Positions 1 through 18,037 of a DNA stretch of 64,000 nt are shown here, one piece after another. A program made the translations under genes and the position numbers. Position 1 is the stretch's first letter; each line of letters starts with the position of its first letter. Below the pieces are notes generated by a model, which did not search any database, was not told the origin of the DNA, and saw only the letters and a list, made by a program, of their open reading frames with translations. The DNA comes from Tetradesmus obliquus (Eukaryota; Chlorophyta; Chlorophyceae; Sphaeropleales; Scenedesmaceae), in contig CP126199.1 of the NCBI GenBank assembly GCA_030272155.1, forward strand, positions 558,001 to 622,000, written 5' to 3'.

Positions 1-40
1 ACCTGATTGCACCTGCTGCTGCTGCCGCTGCCACCTGCAG

Positions 41-1712
41 CGGCTGGAGGAGCTGAAGCGCAGCCAGGAGGAGGAGCTGGAGGAGCGGCTGGACGCGGGC
101 GTGAAGCGCATCCTGGCAGCCAACAGGCGCCTGGCGGAGGAGCTGCGCCTGCACGTGACGGTGCGTGCATGGCGGCTGGCAGGGCACAGCAACGCGCAGT
201 GTGTACACGGAAGTCACATAGTAGCAAACTTTGCACCTCTACACTACCAATAAAGGCCGGGAAGCTTTGGGCAGGCTGATACTAAATAAGAGGTGCATGT
301 CTGCCGCTGCTGTGTGGGCTTGCAGGAGTCCGATGCGCTGCAGGGCGAGCTGAAACTGCTGCAGGCTGAGCGCAGCACGCTGAGCCGTGAGGTGGCCCTC
401 AAGCAGCAGCTGGAGGCGGGCTGGGCCGCACGCGCGGGGCAGCAGGCGGCAGCACTCAAGGAGGCGCAGGCCAAGGCAGCCACACTGGAGCAGAGCCTGC
501 AGCAGGTGAGTCAGCACAGATGCCCTGCAAGGGGCTAGCCGAGTACAGGCATCATCCTGCAGGATTGCATCGCTAGCTGTGCAGCTGAAAGAGGGATTCT
601 GCATAGCTGACGTTACAAAAACTGGTGGCATGTAGCCATTTGGCGAAGGGGTGATGCGCTGCAGGGTTGTTGGGACGGCATGCTGCCAGGAGCGCAGCTG
701 CAGAGGGACCTGCAAACCTCCAGCGCCACAGCAAGCACTGGCTGCCTGCACCCTGCCATTCTATGCTCCGACGACTGCTGCTGCCACTGCCGCATCCCCT
801 GCCCTCAGGTGCTGTCCGACTTTGCGCGTGAGCGCGCCGGCGTGGTGGCTCGTGCGCAGGCGCAGGTCAGCGCAGCGGGCGGCGAGGTGGATGCGCTGCG
901 GCGGCTGCTGCGGCTGAAGGGCCGCGAGCTGCAGCAGCTGCGGCGGCTGGCGCAGCAGGTGCTGCTGCAGCGCACTGAGGTTGAGATCTTCCTGCTGTCC
1001 AGTCTGCACCAGGTGGGGTTATGAAGATACAGCTAGTGAGAGCTAGTCTGGGCAAAGGCTAGTGGGCGGCCAGTTGAACAACGTGAAAAGTAGCTTGCCG
1101 ATTGCTCCATGGGCGTGCTGCTTAGCAAGCAGGCCCTGGTTGCAATCATTCACTGTGTACCAACCTGCTGCATCCTATGATTGCTGGACAATGCTGCAGG
1201 TGCGGCTGTCGATAGAGACCGAGCGGGTGCGCGCTGCGGCACCCATCACCAGCAGCAGCAGCACCACAGCGGGAGCAGCAGCAACATCAGCAAATGCAGC
1301 AGGGACTGGCAGCAGCACCACTGCCGTGGGTAGCTGTCAGCAGCCATTGGCAGCCACAGCAGTAGCAGCAGCAGCAGGCATAGGCACTGAGCTAGCTGCT
1401 GGCGGTCTGGACATCAAGGACCTGAGCTGGGAGGAGAGGGAGCGAGTGCTGCGGCTGCTATTTGCAAAGATCAATGGCAGGCCAGCAGAGCAGCAGTCGC
1501 TTGTGCTAGGGCAGCATCCAACAGATATGCTTGCTGCTGCTGTGTCCGGCGACGGTGGTGGGGTCAGTAGTGATGCAGCCCGGCAAAGCAGCAGCAGTGC
1601 TGCTCTACCACAGCAGCAGCGGCAGCAGCAGGAGCAGCACTTGCAACGGCAGAAGAAGCAACTGCAGCAAGGACTAGCTTCTGCAGCAGCACTTGGGGGT
1701 GCTGTCACTTAG
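41..1712 (+). CDS. Coiled-coil protein, BBOF1/CCDC176-like (3' part of gene)
   Basis: Four exons are visible: 41-160, 326-505, 809-1012 and 1200-1712 (stop TAG). All junctions are phase 0 with AG acceptors and GTGCGT, GTGAGT and GTGGGG donors. The first three exons encode about 168 residues of nearly uninterrupted charged coiled coil (Glu/Arg/Leu/Ala heptads). The third ends in LAQQVLLQRTEVEIFLLSSL, which resembles the conserved end of the DUF4515 coiled coil in basal body-orientation factor 1, a ciliary/basal-body protein. The last exon adds a low-complexity Ala/Ser/Gln tail containing a short conserved-looking helix (DIKDLSWEERERVLRLLF). The 5' end lies before the window. Coiled coils match each other easily, so the family call is moderate; the exon model itself is well supported by phase. 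Confidence 0.6.
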
Positions 1713-1881
1713 CCCTGCATCCTTTCATGTCGTGTAACAGGATTATGGATTAGGGTTTCCTCCATGAACACGCAAGCCAGGCTGGGGGTCAAAAGCATCA
1801 CCAGCATTCATGTAGTGTTTCAAGGCGAGCAGACGAACGTAGTGGAGCCCACGACAGCACATCCTGTTGCACGCCAAGCCA

Positions 1882-3077
1882 ATGCTTCCGAGAGACGTTG
1901 ATTATCGCTCCGACAATAGCATCAAGCTGGAACAGCAGCCTGCAGCTGCTAATGGCGCAGCCAACAAATGTACTTTACGCATTGCCGGGGCTGAGCAGTC
2001 CAACAGCATCAGTGACCAGGCAGCAGCAGACGTCGCATCTGCCCTCAGGAAGTAAGCCATCAGCACGGAAGATAGTCGCATTGCGTAACCACATGAAACC
2101 TTCCAATGGGGTCGATGCAGCTATCATAAGCCATGCACTGGCTTCACAGCACCCGCAGGCAGCTGCTGCGGTTGCTGCTGCTGCTACTGCTGCTGGGAGT
2201 GTGTTGAGTCATTGTGCTGCTGGGAGTGCATTAGCTCATTGTGTGTATGCAGTGCCTAAGCGTGTAAATTCAACACACGCTTTGTACTAATCTGTTTGAA
2301 CTGCAGGTCATCAAAGGTTCTGCTGCCATTATTGTTCTGCACTGGCTTGATGAACACGCTGGACCGGACCAACCTGTCATTTGCAGCGCTGCAGATGAAT
2401 GCACAGCTGCACATATCAGCGAAGGTGAGCTAATAAATCGGCACTTGCGAGCCATTGCTTGCACCCTGGTCATGCAGCAACCGCATGAGCGATGCACACT
2501 AATCAACTATCCACACATGTGCCTGGCAGTGATGTATGGGTTATGTCTGGCGAGGCACGTACATGGCAAGGGGCTGAGCAGTCACTGAAACACTTCATGA
2601 CAAGTAGCCCAGTTGCACAGCTTGTGCTTACGACAATGCGCGGTGTGTCGGTACTGAGCAGCTTGAGTCTAGCAGTCTAGTAATGCAGCAGCCTTGCTTC
2701 AAGCAGCACGCTTCCACTGTGATTGCCTTGTGTTGCTGCTTGCAGGAGTTTGGACTTGCATCTGGGCTGTTCTTCATAGGTGCGTTGCACGCAACATGGA
2801 CACAACACGCACATGAGTACGAAACAAGCATTTGTCATAACAGCTGCTGCTGGTGCTTCTGCCTGTGCAGCCCAAGCTACGTCCGCAGCGTAGAAGGTCG
2901 TCCCGATGCATTATTACAGTCCTGCCGACAGCTGCCTCCACCTTTGCTACACCAATGCATGCCCCTGTTCCTCCTCCTTGGCATGCGCTGCTCTTGCCTG
3001 TCTGCCATGCCAGGCCATGCCAGGGTAGTGGGGCTGCCTGCTGCCCAGCACCCTTCAGCTAGCCCACCAACTCTTAG

Positions 3078-3110
<33 letters not shown>

Positions 3111-5139
3111 GGTTGCTGCTGCTGTCGCTGCTGCTGCCACTGCTGCTGCTGCTGCTGCATCACGTGCTCTGCCCTGCCTGCTTAGCCAGGCTACGGCGGC
3201 TGCATGCTGCCCAGCACCTTCATGACGATGCGCTACGGGGCACGCGCCTGGTACAGCGCCATCACGGTGGCCTGGGGCGTGGTGGGTGGCCGTGTGTTAG
3301 TGTGATGTGTGGCACAGTATATACACATCACGCCTGGTACGGCGCCGTCACGGTGGCCTGGGGCGTGGTGTGTTACATTGTGGCCAGCCAGCCAGCCTTA
3401 CAGCCAGGCGGGCATGCAGGCAGTCAGGCAGGCACGTAGCCAGACAGCCAGACAAACAGACAGCTAGGCAACTAACCGGGCAGCCAGCCAGGCGGGCACA
3501 GAACCTATACCAGTGAACGGTGCAAAGCCTTTGGCATGCAACAGTCCCATTACTACCCCATTTCTACATACTGCGTCAGCTGCACGCGGCAGAGCACAGC
3601 TCTGCTCCACTGCCATGTGCATGCTCTATGACATGTGTCAGGCTGATCTGCTTTCATTGTTGATGCCCAGCTGATACTCATCACGCTGTCTGACTGTCTG
3701 CTGCGTCACTTTGCGCCAGGTTGCCACCTGCAACGCGTTCATCCGCAATGCGAGCCAGCTGTATGCGCTGAGGGTGCTGCTGGGGGCACTTGAGGCAGGC
3801 AGCGCCCCGTCAGCATGGCACCTGCTGGCACAGTTCTACCCCCAGGACAGGTGCGGGGTCAGGTGTTTGTTGAAATTGTTTTCCACATGCTCTGGCTGCA
3901 CAGCAGCTGTGAGGCAGGCAGCGCCCCGTCAGCGTGATACCTGCTGGCACAGTTCTATCCGCAGGACAGGTGCGTGGCACTCTCAAGTCGTTGCGTACGT
4001 CTTGGCAGCTGCTGCAAAGACTCATCGATGCAGCTGGCAGTACGTGCCAGTTGAAACAAAGTGATGCTCATGTATGAGTGGCACATGTAATGCACTGAGA
4101 CTGGGATGTAGGGCGGTACCATGCAGCTTTGCTTGTGCCCACCAAGTGTTGTCGACAGAGAAATTGCATTCTGCTCGTAAGCATCTGAGCAAAGTGCAGA
4201 TGGTATTCATTGTGCTGCTTGCTGTGCTTGCAGGCTGGCCAAGCCGTATGCGGTGATGACGCTGTGCCACATCCTGAGCAGCATCATTGCGGCGCCACTG
4301 GCAGCTGGCCTGCTGTCACTGCATGGCAACGGCGGCCTGGCTGGCTGGCAGGTGAGGCTGCAGTACCTGGCCATGCCATTAAGTGTGCATGCATGCATGT
4401 TACAAAAGAGTAGTTTATGCACGGCAGCGGGGGACTGGCTGGCTGGCAGGTGGGGCCAGTAACGTGATTTGCCAGCCTGCATATATGGCTGGCTTTCATG
4501 TGGTTGACGGTGTAGACCCTACAGCCTGTGCCTGTTAGTTGTGTACAGCTGCGGTGTTTGGTGTGGCTGGCTGGCAGGTGGGGGCAGTGCGCTGCTTTGC
4601 CAGCCTGCATATATGGCACCATACGTGTGGCTGACGGTGTAGGCACTACAGCCTGTGCCTGCCAGTCGTGCACAGCTGCGGTGTTTGGTGTGGCTTGCTG
4701 GCAGGTGAGGCTGCAGTGCCTTGCCTTGCCATGTAGTGTGCATGCATGCATATGGAAAGGAGTGGTTTATGCACGACCGCGGGGGACTGGCTGGCTGGCA
4801 GGTGGGGCCGATACACTGCTTTGCCAGCCTGCACATATGCCGGCATTCATGTGGCTGACAGTGTAGACACTATAGCCTGTGCCTGTTAGTTGTGTACAGC
4901 TGCGGTGTTTGGTGTGGCTGGCTGGCAGGTGTGGGCAGTGCGCTGCATTGCCAGCCAGCATGTATGCTGGTGCACATGTGGTGGACGTAGTATTCATTAC
5001 AGGACGTGCCTGCGATTTTTGCGTGCAGCTGTGCTGTGTGCGCGGGTCTCATCAGCAATGCGGCAATAGCAGGCATGTACTTGCAGTGTTGCCGTGAGAA
5101 CATCTAGCCCAGGCTAGTTCTCACTGTGCACTGCCCTTG

Positions 5140-5173
<34 letters not shown>

Positions 5174-5175
5174 TG

Positions 5176-5228
<53 letters not shown>

Positions 5229-5229
5229 A

Positions 5230-5280
<51 letters not shown>

Positions 5281-5678
5281 AGTGGCTGTTCATCATCGAG
5301 GGTGTGCCCAGTGTGGCGGCAGGCCTGGCCATGCTGGCCTGGCTGCCCAGCCACCCCCTCAGCGCACGCATGCTGACGCAGCAGGAGGCGGCAGCGCTGC
5401 ATGCAGCGGTGGGTGGCCTGCTGTCTTGTATACCGGTCTTGAGCAATTGGAACTTTCGTTTTGAACTTGAAGTGGAAAATGTCTGGGCACTGCAGCTATC
5501 ACGATTTAGAACTTGCAGCGGTGGGTGGCCTGCTGCCCTGTATGCCTGCCTTGTACAGCTTGAGCCTGGGGTTAGAGCATACGGTGGAAACTATCTGGCA
5601 GTGCAGCAGTTGAATTGTTTATTTCGGATAGCTCAAGCTTGAACATGGCTGCTGCTGGTTTACACATGCTGTGTTCGA

Positions 5679-5714
<36 letters not shown>

Positions 5715-7105
5715 CAGGTGCATGGTTCTGCTGAGGCGGCTGAGGCAGCGCGGCAGCCGGTGGCTTGGCGCGAGCTGGCGTTGCTGGTGTGGGCTGTTAT
5801 CAAGCGGCCCGTCATGTGGCTGCTGGTGGCAATCGGTGTGCTGTGGGGTGAGGCAACACATGCCTGTTGCTCCTGCGAATGCATGCAGCTGTAGTGCTCA
5901 CTGATCTCTGCTGGATTCGCCACTAACAAATATGTATGCGCGATGATTGAAAACAGCAAGTGGAATCCTTGGTGGGGAGGACCCTCTGATGTTTGAGCAG
6001 CAGTATTTACAGTGATGCTTGGGGACCGACAGAACAGTCCCACCCTCCATTCCCCAGCCCCAACCCTTCCCCCTGTTGCCTGCTATCACCAAGACGAAGT
6101 CAAACTTGCCTTGTGCTTTTGTGGTGCAGCGCTGTGCAGTGTGGGGTTGATGACCTGGCTGCCCATCATCATCAGCAACATGCTAGCGGGCACCATCACA
6201 GCAGGAGGCGGCAGCAGCAGCGCTGCATCCCACACACAGCGCGCCGCACTGCTGTCCGCCATTCCCTACATATTTGGAGGCGCCTCCACTCTCCTGCTGG
6301 CCTGGCATGCGGACAGAGTGAATGAGCGTAGCCTGCACTGCGCGGCTGTGTTTGTTGCTGGAGGAGCTGTGCTGGCGTGCTTTGTGCTGATGTACCAGGC
6401 TGGCTTTACTGCTGGCTTTGTGGCGCTGGTGGTGGGCATGATGGCGGTGTTTGCTGGGCAGCCAGTCATGACCTGCCGCGTGAGAGGTGAGGCAGTGATG
6501 CCGGCATGGTGTTGTTGTTTGTGAGGTGGCTGTGGGGCCATGACCATGTGTGGCATTGCTGCACAGCGGATGATAAGCTGATCGTGTGCCAGCCGGCCGC
6601 AAGTATCTGCCGTTAAAATAACTAAACTCGTTGCAAGTTGCAAGTCACAGCAATCACTGAAAACTGCATGGTGCTTGCCTCATCACGCACAGCAATGGAG
6701 CATGTCAGTCTCACTGGGACTGTTGCTGTGGCACAGCAGTGTGAACTGTACAAGTGGCATGCTACATGCACATGCGTTTGCGTATGCCTGTTGCTTTTCG
6801 CTACGCTGTTCAGCTGCGCTGCACTGCTCCGCCATGTGCCGCACTTTGCAGCCTCCCTGCAAGCCAAGCATGCCGGCATCGGCCTGGCGCTCTTCCAGGC
6901 AGTCAGCACAGTGGTGGGCGGCTTTGCAGGGCCCTATCTCTTTGGGTCTCTGCTGTCTCAGCAGCAGGCTTTCACAGCCGCTACAGTGCTGATGGGCTGC
7001 TTCCTGGCCAGCTCAGGGCTGCTGGCAGCTGGGTTAGGTGCAGCGGAGCAGTGGCAGCGGCGGCGCAGCTGTGTAGCAGAGGGGCAGCATGCCCTGCTGA
7101 GTTGA
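1882..7105 (+). CDS. Major facilitator superfamily anion:cation symporter-like transporter
   Basis: Ten exons join in phase into a 509-residue protein: 1882-2051, 2307-2424, 2746-2779, 3190-3281, 3720-3850, 4234-4351, 5283-5408, 5718-5847, 6130-6486, 6852-7105 (TGA). The start ATG at 1882 gives the phase-2 end that exon 2 needs. The first transmembrane segment runs into NTLDRTNLSFAALQMN and SGLFFIGYGG, the signature of the ACS branch of MFS (allantoate, nicotinate, phthalate and sialate permeases), which carries organic anions across a membrane. Later exons supply RVLLGALEAGSAPSAWHLLA (TM4/5 motif), WLFIIEGVPS and the C-terminal six-helix half. Length fits the family. The substrate cannot be told. 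Several introns hold decoy copies of exon ends, and three extra copies of the last exon follow the gene. Confidence 0.85.
3329..3372 (+). repeat. Partial copy of the end of MFS exon 4 plus its donor site
   Basis: The stretch repeats the last part of exon 4 (around 3246-3285: GCCTGGTAC..CACGGTGGCC TGGGGCGTGGTG) with few differences and again ends in a GTG donor-like sequence. It lies in the intron after exon 4 and does not phase into the protein better than the original. Confidence 0.7.
3911..3976 (+). repeat. Partial copy of the end of MFS exon 5 plus its donor site
   Basis: It matches the 3' half of exon 5 (about 3792-3857) nearly base for base, from GAGGCAGGCAGCGCCCCGTC through the CAGGACAG|GTGCG donor. 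One copy-specific change makes an in-frame TGA where the exon has Trp, so the copy is a decoy rather than an alternative exon. Confidence 0.75.
4352..4945 (+). repeat. Nested tandem repeats derived from the MFS exon 6 donor region
   Basis: The intron after exon 6 contains about five copies of the exon end CTGGCTGGCTGGCAGGTG (near 4433, 4562, 4690, 4788 and 4915), each followed by a diverged intron segment containing TTTGCCAGCCTGCATATATG. A larger period of about 353 bp is also visible: 4351 onward matches 4704 onward, through GTGCATGCATGCAT and the GGTTTATGCACG block. All copies keep a donor-like CAGGTG. Confidence 0.75.
5139..5282 (+). repeat. Interrupted (CTG)n array abutting the 3' splice site of MFS exon 7
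   Basis: Three blocks of CTG separated by short interruptions run without a gap into the CAG at 5280-5282, after which exon 7 begins (TGGCTGTTCATC). The array takes the place of a normal pyrimidine tract. Open reading frames of poly-Leu, poly-Cys and poly-Ala across it are shadows. Confidence 0.85.
5679..5717 (+). repeat. (CTG)n array at the 3' splice site of MFS exon 8
   Basis: About twelve CTG units end in TCAG at 5714-5717, directly before exon 8 (GTGCATGGTTCTGCT). Same placement as the array before exon 7. Confidence 0.8.
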
Positions 7106-7128
7106 TGGCGACGCAATGCTTTGTTGCA

Positions 7129-7899
7129 GGTGTGGTTGCACCAAATACTCACCTTCGCTGTACATTGGTGGGTGGCTTTGCGGGGCCGTACACATTTGGC
7201 TCCCTGGTGTCTCAGCAGCAGGCCTTCACAGCAGCTACAGTGCTGATGGGCTGCTTCCTGGCTGGCTCAGGGCTGCTGGCAGCGGCGCTGGGCGCAGTGG
7301 AGCAGTGGCAGCGGCGGCGCAGCTGTGTAGCAGAGGGGCAGCATGCCCTGCTGAGTTGATGGCGACGCAATGCCTTGTTGTAGGTGTGGTTGCACCAAAT
7401 ATTTGGTAGTATTAATACTCACCTTCCCTGTACATTGGTGGGTGGCTTTGCGGGGCCGTACACATTTGGCTCCCTGGTGTCTCAGCAGCAGGCCTTCACA
7501 GCAGCTACAGTGCTGATGGGCTGCTTCCTGGCTGGCTCAGGGCTGCTGGCAGCGGCGCTGGGCGCAGTGGAGCAGTGGCAGCGGCGGCGCAGCTGTGTAG
7601 CAGAGGGGCAGCATGCCCTGCTGAGTTGATGGCGACGCAATGCCTTGTTGTAGGTGTGGTTGCACCAAATATTTGGTAGTATTAATACTCACCTTCCCTG
7701 TACATTGGTGGGTGGCTTTGCGGGGCCGTACACATTTGGCTCCCTGGTGTCTCAGCAGCAGGCCTTCACAGCAGCTACAGTGCTGATGGGCTGCTTCCTG
7801 GCTGGCTCTGGGCTGCTGGCAGCGGCGCTGGGGGCAGTGGAGCAGTGGCAGTGGCGGCGCAGCTGTGCAGCAGAGGGGTGCCATGCTTCGCTGGGTTGA
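7129..7899 (+). repeat. Three tandem copies of the last MFS exon
   Basis: After the stop of the transporter the terminal exon (GGFAGPYLFGSLLSQQQ to ...EGQHALLS) is repeated three times, ending at about 7359, 7629 and 7899; the last two intervals are 270 bp. The copies are nearly identical to each other, share PYTFGSLVSQQQAF where the original has PYLFGSLLSQQQAF, and each keeps an open frame to its own stop. The third has decayed more at its end (CHASLG). Each is preceded by TTGCAG or TTGTAG, so all could in principle serve as alternative last exons; the leading part of the exon (ASLQAKHAGIGLALFQAVST) is not copied. Confidence 0.85.
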
Positions 7900-8898
7900 C
7901 GGTGACGCAATGCTATGCTGTGGGTGGGGAGAGCGGTTGCACAAACTGCTTCTGTGTACTGTGCAGTTGTGAGCTGTGGCTTTGACGCAGGCTCGACCTC
8001 GATACGCGTGATGTCCTCACTTGGTGACCGGTGGTGTTCACAGAGAGATTGCAGAGGAGGTGTGCTGCTGTGACACCCAGACGGCTGATATGCACACGCA
8101 TGGCATTGTCAGGTCGACCTGTCAGCCAAGGGTTTCTGCACCATCACTTGTGGCACACTGAAACTGTCATAGTACAGTACGTAGTTGTTAGGGGCTGGGG
8201 CGGTGCAAGGGGTCACTGACAGTCACCCATGACACCACCACGCATCTCAGGCATACGAGGCCACTGCACCACTTCGCAGCCGACCGTGATGTTGTAACAT
8301 CAGAATTTTGATCCAACCCGCGTTGGTTCATGGCGTGATTGCTTCGTTCTGCTAGCTGACATGCTCTCTGACATGTCAGCTACGTGCACTTGTAATGCGT
8401 GTCCAAATAAGCGAGCAGCATTGCCACCGACATGTAGATTCAGTTCATATACCGCATAATCTGCACGCGAAGAGCCATCGATCAGCCTAAACACGAATTT
8501 CCTGCATACTCCGACACGCGACAACCCGCAGCAGAGGACCTGAGGCCAAAGTGAGCTAACGATGCTGTATTTCCTAGCCTTGAAATGTGGCTTCGTCAGC
8601 TCGGACCACCAGCAAGTGCAGGACTGCCAACCATAGGCAGTATTTGCCTCAACCTACTGCTGTCCCATGATCTGGTTACACGCACCTTAAAGCATCATAA
8701 ATCAGAATAATACCAACCTGTTTGGTAATTTTTTGGTTTCTTATATAGCACGCATGATGTTGCTAGGTGGCTGGTTGCAGTTTGCGACACCGTCAATGCT
8801 TCCGGTCGTTTCCGAGCCCCCTACCTGCGCGATCTTTCTAGATCGTGCAACAGTTTGATTCGAGATTAGATTTTACTGGTATCGTGACCAGTCTTCAC
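7900..8898 (+). other. Non-coding interval
   Basis: I see no convincing gene, repeat array or RNA here. The first 100 bases still resemble the decayed end of the exon repeat. The rest is unique sequence with short chance reading frames only. It should hold the 3' UTR of the transporter and the promoter of the next gene. Confidence 0.5.
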
Positions 8899-15226
<6,328 letters not shown>

Positions 15227-15420
15227 CCGTGCCAGCCTGGCATACGGCATGAGAGAAGCCACATCCTGGCACTATCTGAAGACGGTATCAGCCACAACGG
15301 TATCAGCCACAGCTGGGTGAACGCATGGTCTGAAGATCAGAAAGTATAAAGTTGTGATGAGGCGGCGAGTTATGGCGGAGCTCAGCCTGGAGGTGGCGGG
15401 GCTATGACTGACTGAAACTC

Positions 15421-15576
15421 GCACTCGCACCCGATGTTTGCCGTGTGCCAGATCCAACAATCACACGCACCCGATGTTTGCCGTGTGCCAGATCCAACAA
15501 TCACACGCACCCGATGTTTGCCGTGTGCCAGATCCAACAATCACACGCACCCGATGTTTGCCGTGTGCCAGATCCG
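15421..15576 (+). repeat. 40-bp perfect tandem repeat, about four copies
   Basis: Units start at 15421, 15461, 15501 and 15541 and contain CGCACCCGATGTTTGCCGTG plus TGCCAGATCCAACAA. The middle copies are identical, indicating recent expansion. The array lies about 200 bases past the end of the protease. Confidence 0.9.
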
Positions 15577-15639
15577 CCTGTAAGCATCCCCGGAGCATGA
15601 TTTGCAGCTACGGGGGCGCAGGGCATTTGTCTGCATATT

Positions 15640-16790
15640 TTCACTGTCCAGAGCGCATCAGCGGTTGTTTGCATACATGCACTTTCCGGAGTGAAAAGTA
15701 GCAGTTCTTTGCATGTTTGCATGGTAAATAGCAGTTGTCACACTTGCAGTGTCCATAGTTTGCAGCAGAGGTTTGCACACTAGCACGCACGGGGTTGAAA
15801 GGTAGTTGTTTGCCTGCGTGCGCTGTTCAGAGTTCAACACAGCAGTTGTTTGCATACATTCACTGCCCAGAGTTTTATAGTGGTTGTTTGCAAACTTGCA
15901 CTGCCTGGAGTTCAGCACAGCAGTTGTTTGCATACTTGCATTGTCCAGAGTTCGATAGCAGACGTTTGCATACGTGCACTGTCCAGAGTTCAGCAGCATG
16001 GGTTTGAATACTTGCACTGTCCAGAGTTCAACGGCAAAGGTTTGCATACGTGCACTGTCCAGAGTTTAACAGCAAACGCTTGCATACTTGCACTGTCCAG
16101 AGTTCAGCAGCAGGGTTCTGCATACTTGCACTGTCCAGAGCTCAGCAGCAGGGTTTTGCATACTTGCACTGTCCAGAGTTCAACAGCAGGGTTTGCATAC
16201 CTGCACTGTCCAGAGTTCAACAGCAGAGGTTTACATACTTGCACTGTCCAGAGTTCAACAGCAGACGTTTGCATGCGTGCACTGTCCAGAGTTCAACAGC
16301 ATAGTTTTGCATACTTGCACTGTCCAGATTTGAACAGCAGACGTTGGCATACGCGCACTGTCCAGAGTTTTACAGCAAACGCTAGCATACCTGCACTGTC
16401 CAGAGTTTAACAGCAGAGGTTTGCACACGTGCACTGTCCAGAGTTTACAGCAAACGCTAGCATACCTGCACTGTCCAGAGTTCAACAGCAGACGCTTGCA
16501 TACGTGCATGTCCAGAGGTCAACGGCGGTTGTTTGCATGCTTACTCTGTCCATAGTTCAACAGCAGACGTTTGCATACATGCACTGTCTCGAGTCCAGCA
16601 GCATGGTTTTGCATACTTGCACTGTCCGGGGTTCCGCAACAGAGGTCTAAACACTTGCACGGTACATATATATCAAGAGTTGAGGTTTGCACACTCACAC
16701 TGTACGACGTTCAGCAGCAGAGGCCCAAACACGTGCACAGTCCAGAGGTCAACAGCAGTTGCTTGCATACTTGCACTGTCGGCCGGCGTG
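15640..16790 (+). repeat. 38-bp minisatellite array, roughly 30 copies
   Basis: The unit is TTTGCATACTTGCACTGTCC followed by AGAGTTCAACAGCAGACG, with many variants. The best preserved block is about 15,950-16,520; both edges decay gradually. Because 38 is not a multiple of 3 every frame cycles through the same three peptides, and stops are rare, giving long overlapping open frames with no sign of being real proteins. Confidence 0.9.
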
Positions 16791-16799
16791 TCACATGAT

Positions 16800-17825
16800 G
16801 TACATGCCAAGCTCCCACCCATTCATCCGCCTGGGGCGGTGGTGATTGGTGATTACCTCACAAGCTCATCAGCAGCGCCATGGTACGATCACTCACCGAG
16901 TGTGACACGGGGCCAATGGCGACGATGCTATGCACTGCGCTTGATGGGTAACATGATGATGATCCCTCACAGCAAGTTGGCGTTATAAGCTTGCTACTCA
17001 AGCAGCAGAGCTGCCTTTGGTCAGACCATCTGACAGCTGCCCAAGCTCACTAACTCATCATCCGCGCCCCACAGGAGCGCAAGCTCACCAACTGTGAGAC
17101 CTCTGCTGTGCACAGCGCCAAAACCAGGCAGCAGCGGCGAGTGCCGCAGCAACAGCTGCCAGCATGACTTCTGCAGCACACAAAGCCACAGTGTTCTGCA
17201 TTAAGGCATGCTAGCATGCACCTCACAACCTCATACACTGCTCCAAACAACCGCTTTTTGTGCTGCGACAGCACATACATACCACAGGACATGCAGCTTA
17301 CAAAACCCTGCTTACGAACAGCACAGCACAGCTGATGATCATTGCCCGTAACAAAACTGCAATCTCACTGTCAGCAACTGCTGCAGCTGCTCTCGCATTT
17401 TGCATGACACTGCAGCTGTTTCAAGCTGCTGTGCACACTCAATGTGACCCCGGATGGTGACCAGCGCATCAACCCCCAGTCAGCCAGCCAACACAACACC
17501 ACCGCTGCTTGCTAGCAGCAATCTGCCCATAGCTTGCATTGCACAGCTGAGGGTGTCATGACAACAAACGCAGAAATATACTGCAGGCTGCATACGCGCG
17601 GCGTCTACACCAAACCCAACCAAACAGCACACAACCCAGCGACACAAGGGGTGAAGGAGAGTGGCCCAGGCCAGAGGACAACTCAAACAACAACTAGTAC
17701 AAACTCGTGTGTCTACCTCTGTTGCAGCCTGGCCCGCTGGTAACTTATATCTTGGCAGCGCTGGCTTAGCTGCGAAGGTCAATGAGTCAGCAACCATAGC
17801 TATGGGTGACAACAGCAGACGGTGA
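16800..17825 (+). other. Non-coding interval
   Basis: No gene, RNA or repeat array could be recognised. Frames are short and not shared with any neighbouring gene. It separates the 38-bp array from the 3' end of the LRR gene on the other strand. Confidence 0.5.
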
Positions 17826-17829
17826 AGGC

Positions 17830-18036
17830 CACCAGCAGCCTCTCAAGGTCAACGTGAGCGCCCCGGAAGTCAGCATGAGCACCTCAGAAGGTCACCGCCA
17901 GCACCTCAGCAGGTCACTTCACAGCACCTTAGAAGGTCACCGCAGCACCTCAGAAGGTCACCGCAGCACCTTAGAAGGTCACCGAGTGCCTCTCAGAAGG
18001 TCACCTCAAAGCGCCTTGAAAGGTCACTGCCAGCAC
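17830..18036 (+). repeat. Short degenerate tandem repeat (about 21-bp unit)
   Basis: Roughly ten copies of a unit resembling AGAAGGTCACCGCAGCACCTC run up to the stop codon of the LRR gene, whose last codons (plus-strand TCAGAAGGTCACTGTGAGC) match the unit. The array therefore looks like an expansion of the gene's own 3' end. Confidence 0.75.
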
Positions 18037-18037
18037 C

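Noticed and set aside
15421-15576. CRISPR-like array of regular repeats
   Set aside because: The 40-bp units are directly adjacent with no variable spacers, and the genome is eukaryotic.
15658-16509. Repeat-rich long frames resembling a Cys/Thr repeat protein
   Set aside because: The 38-bp period makes the same peptides appear in every frame; there is no start context, splice structure or codon bias favouring one frame.
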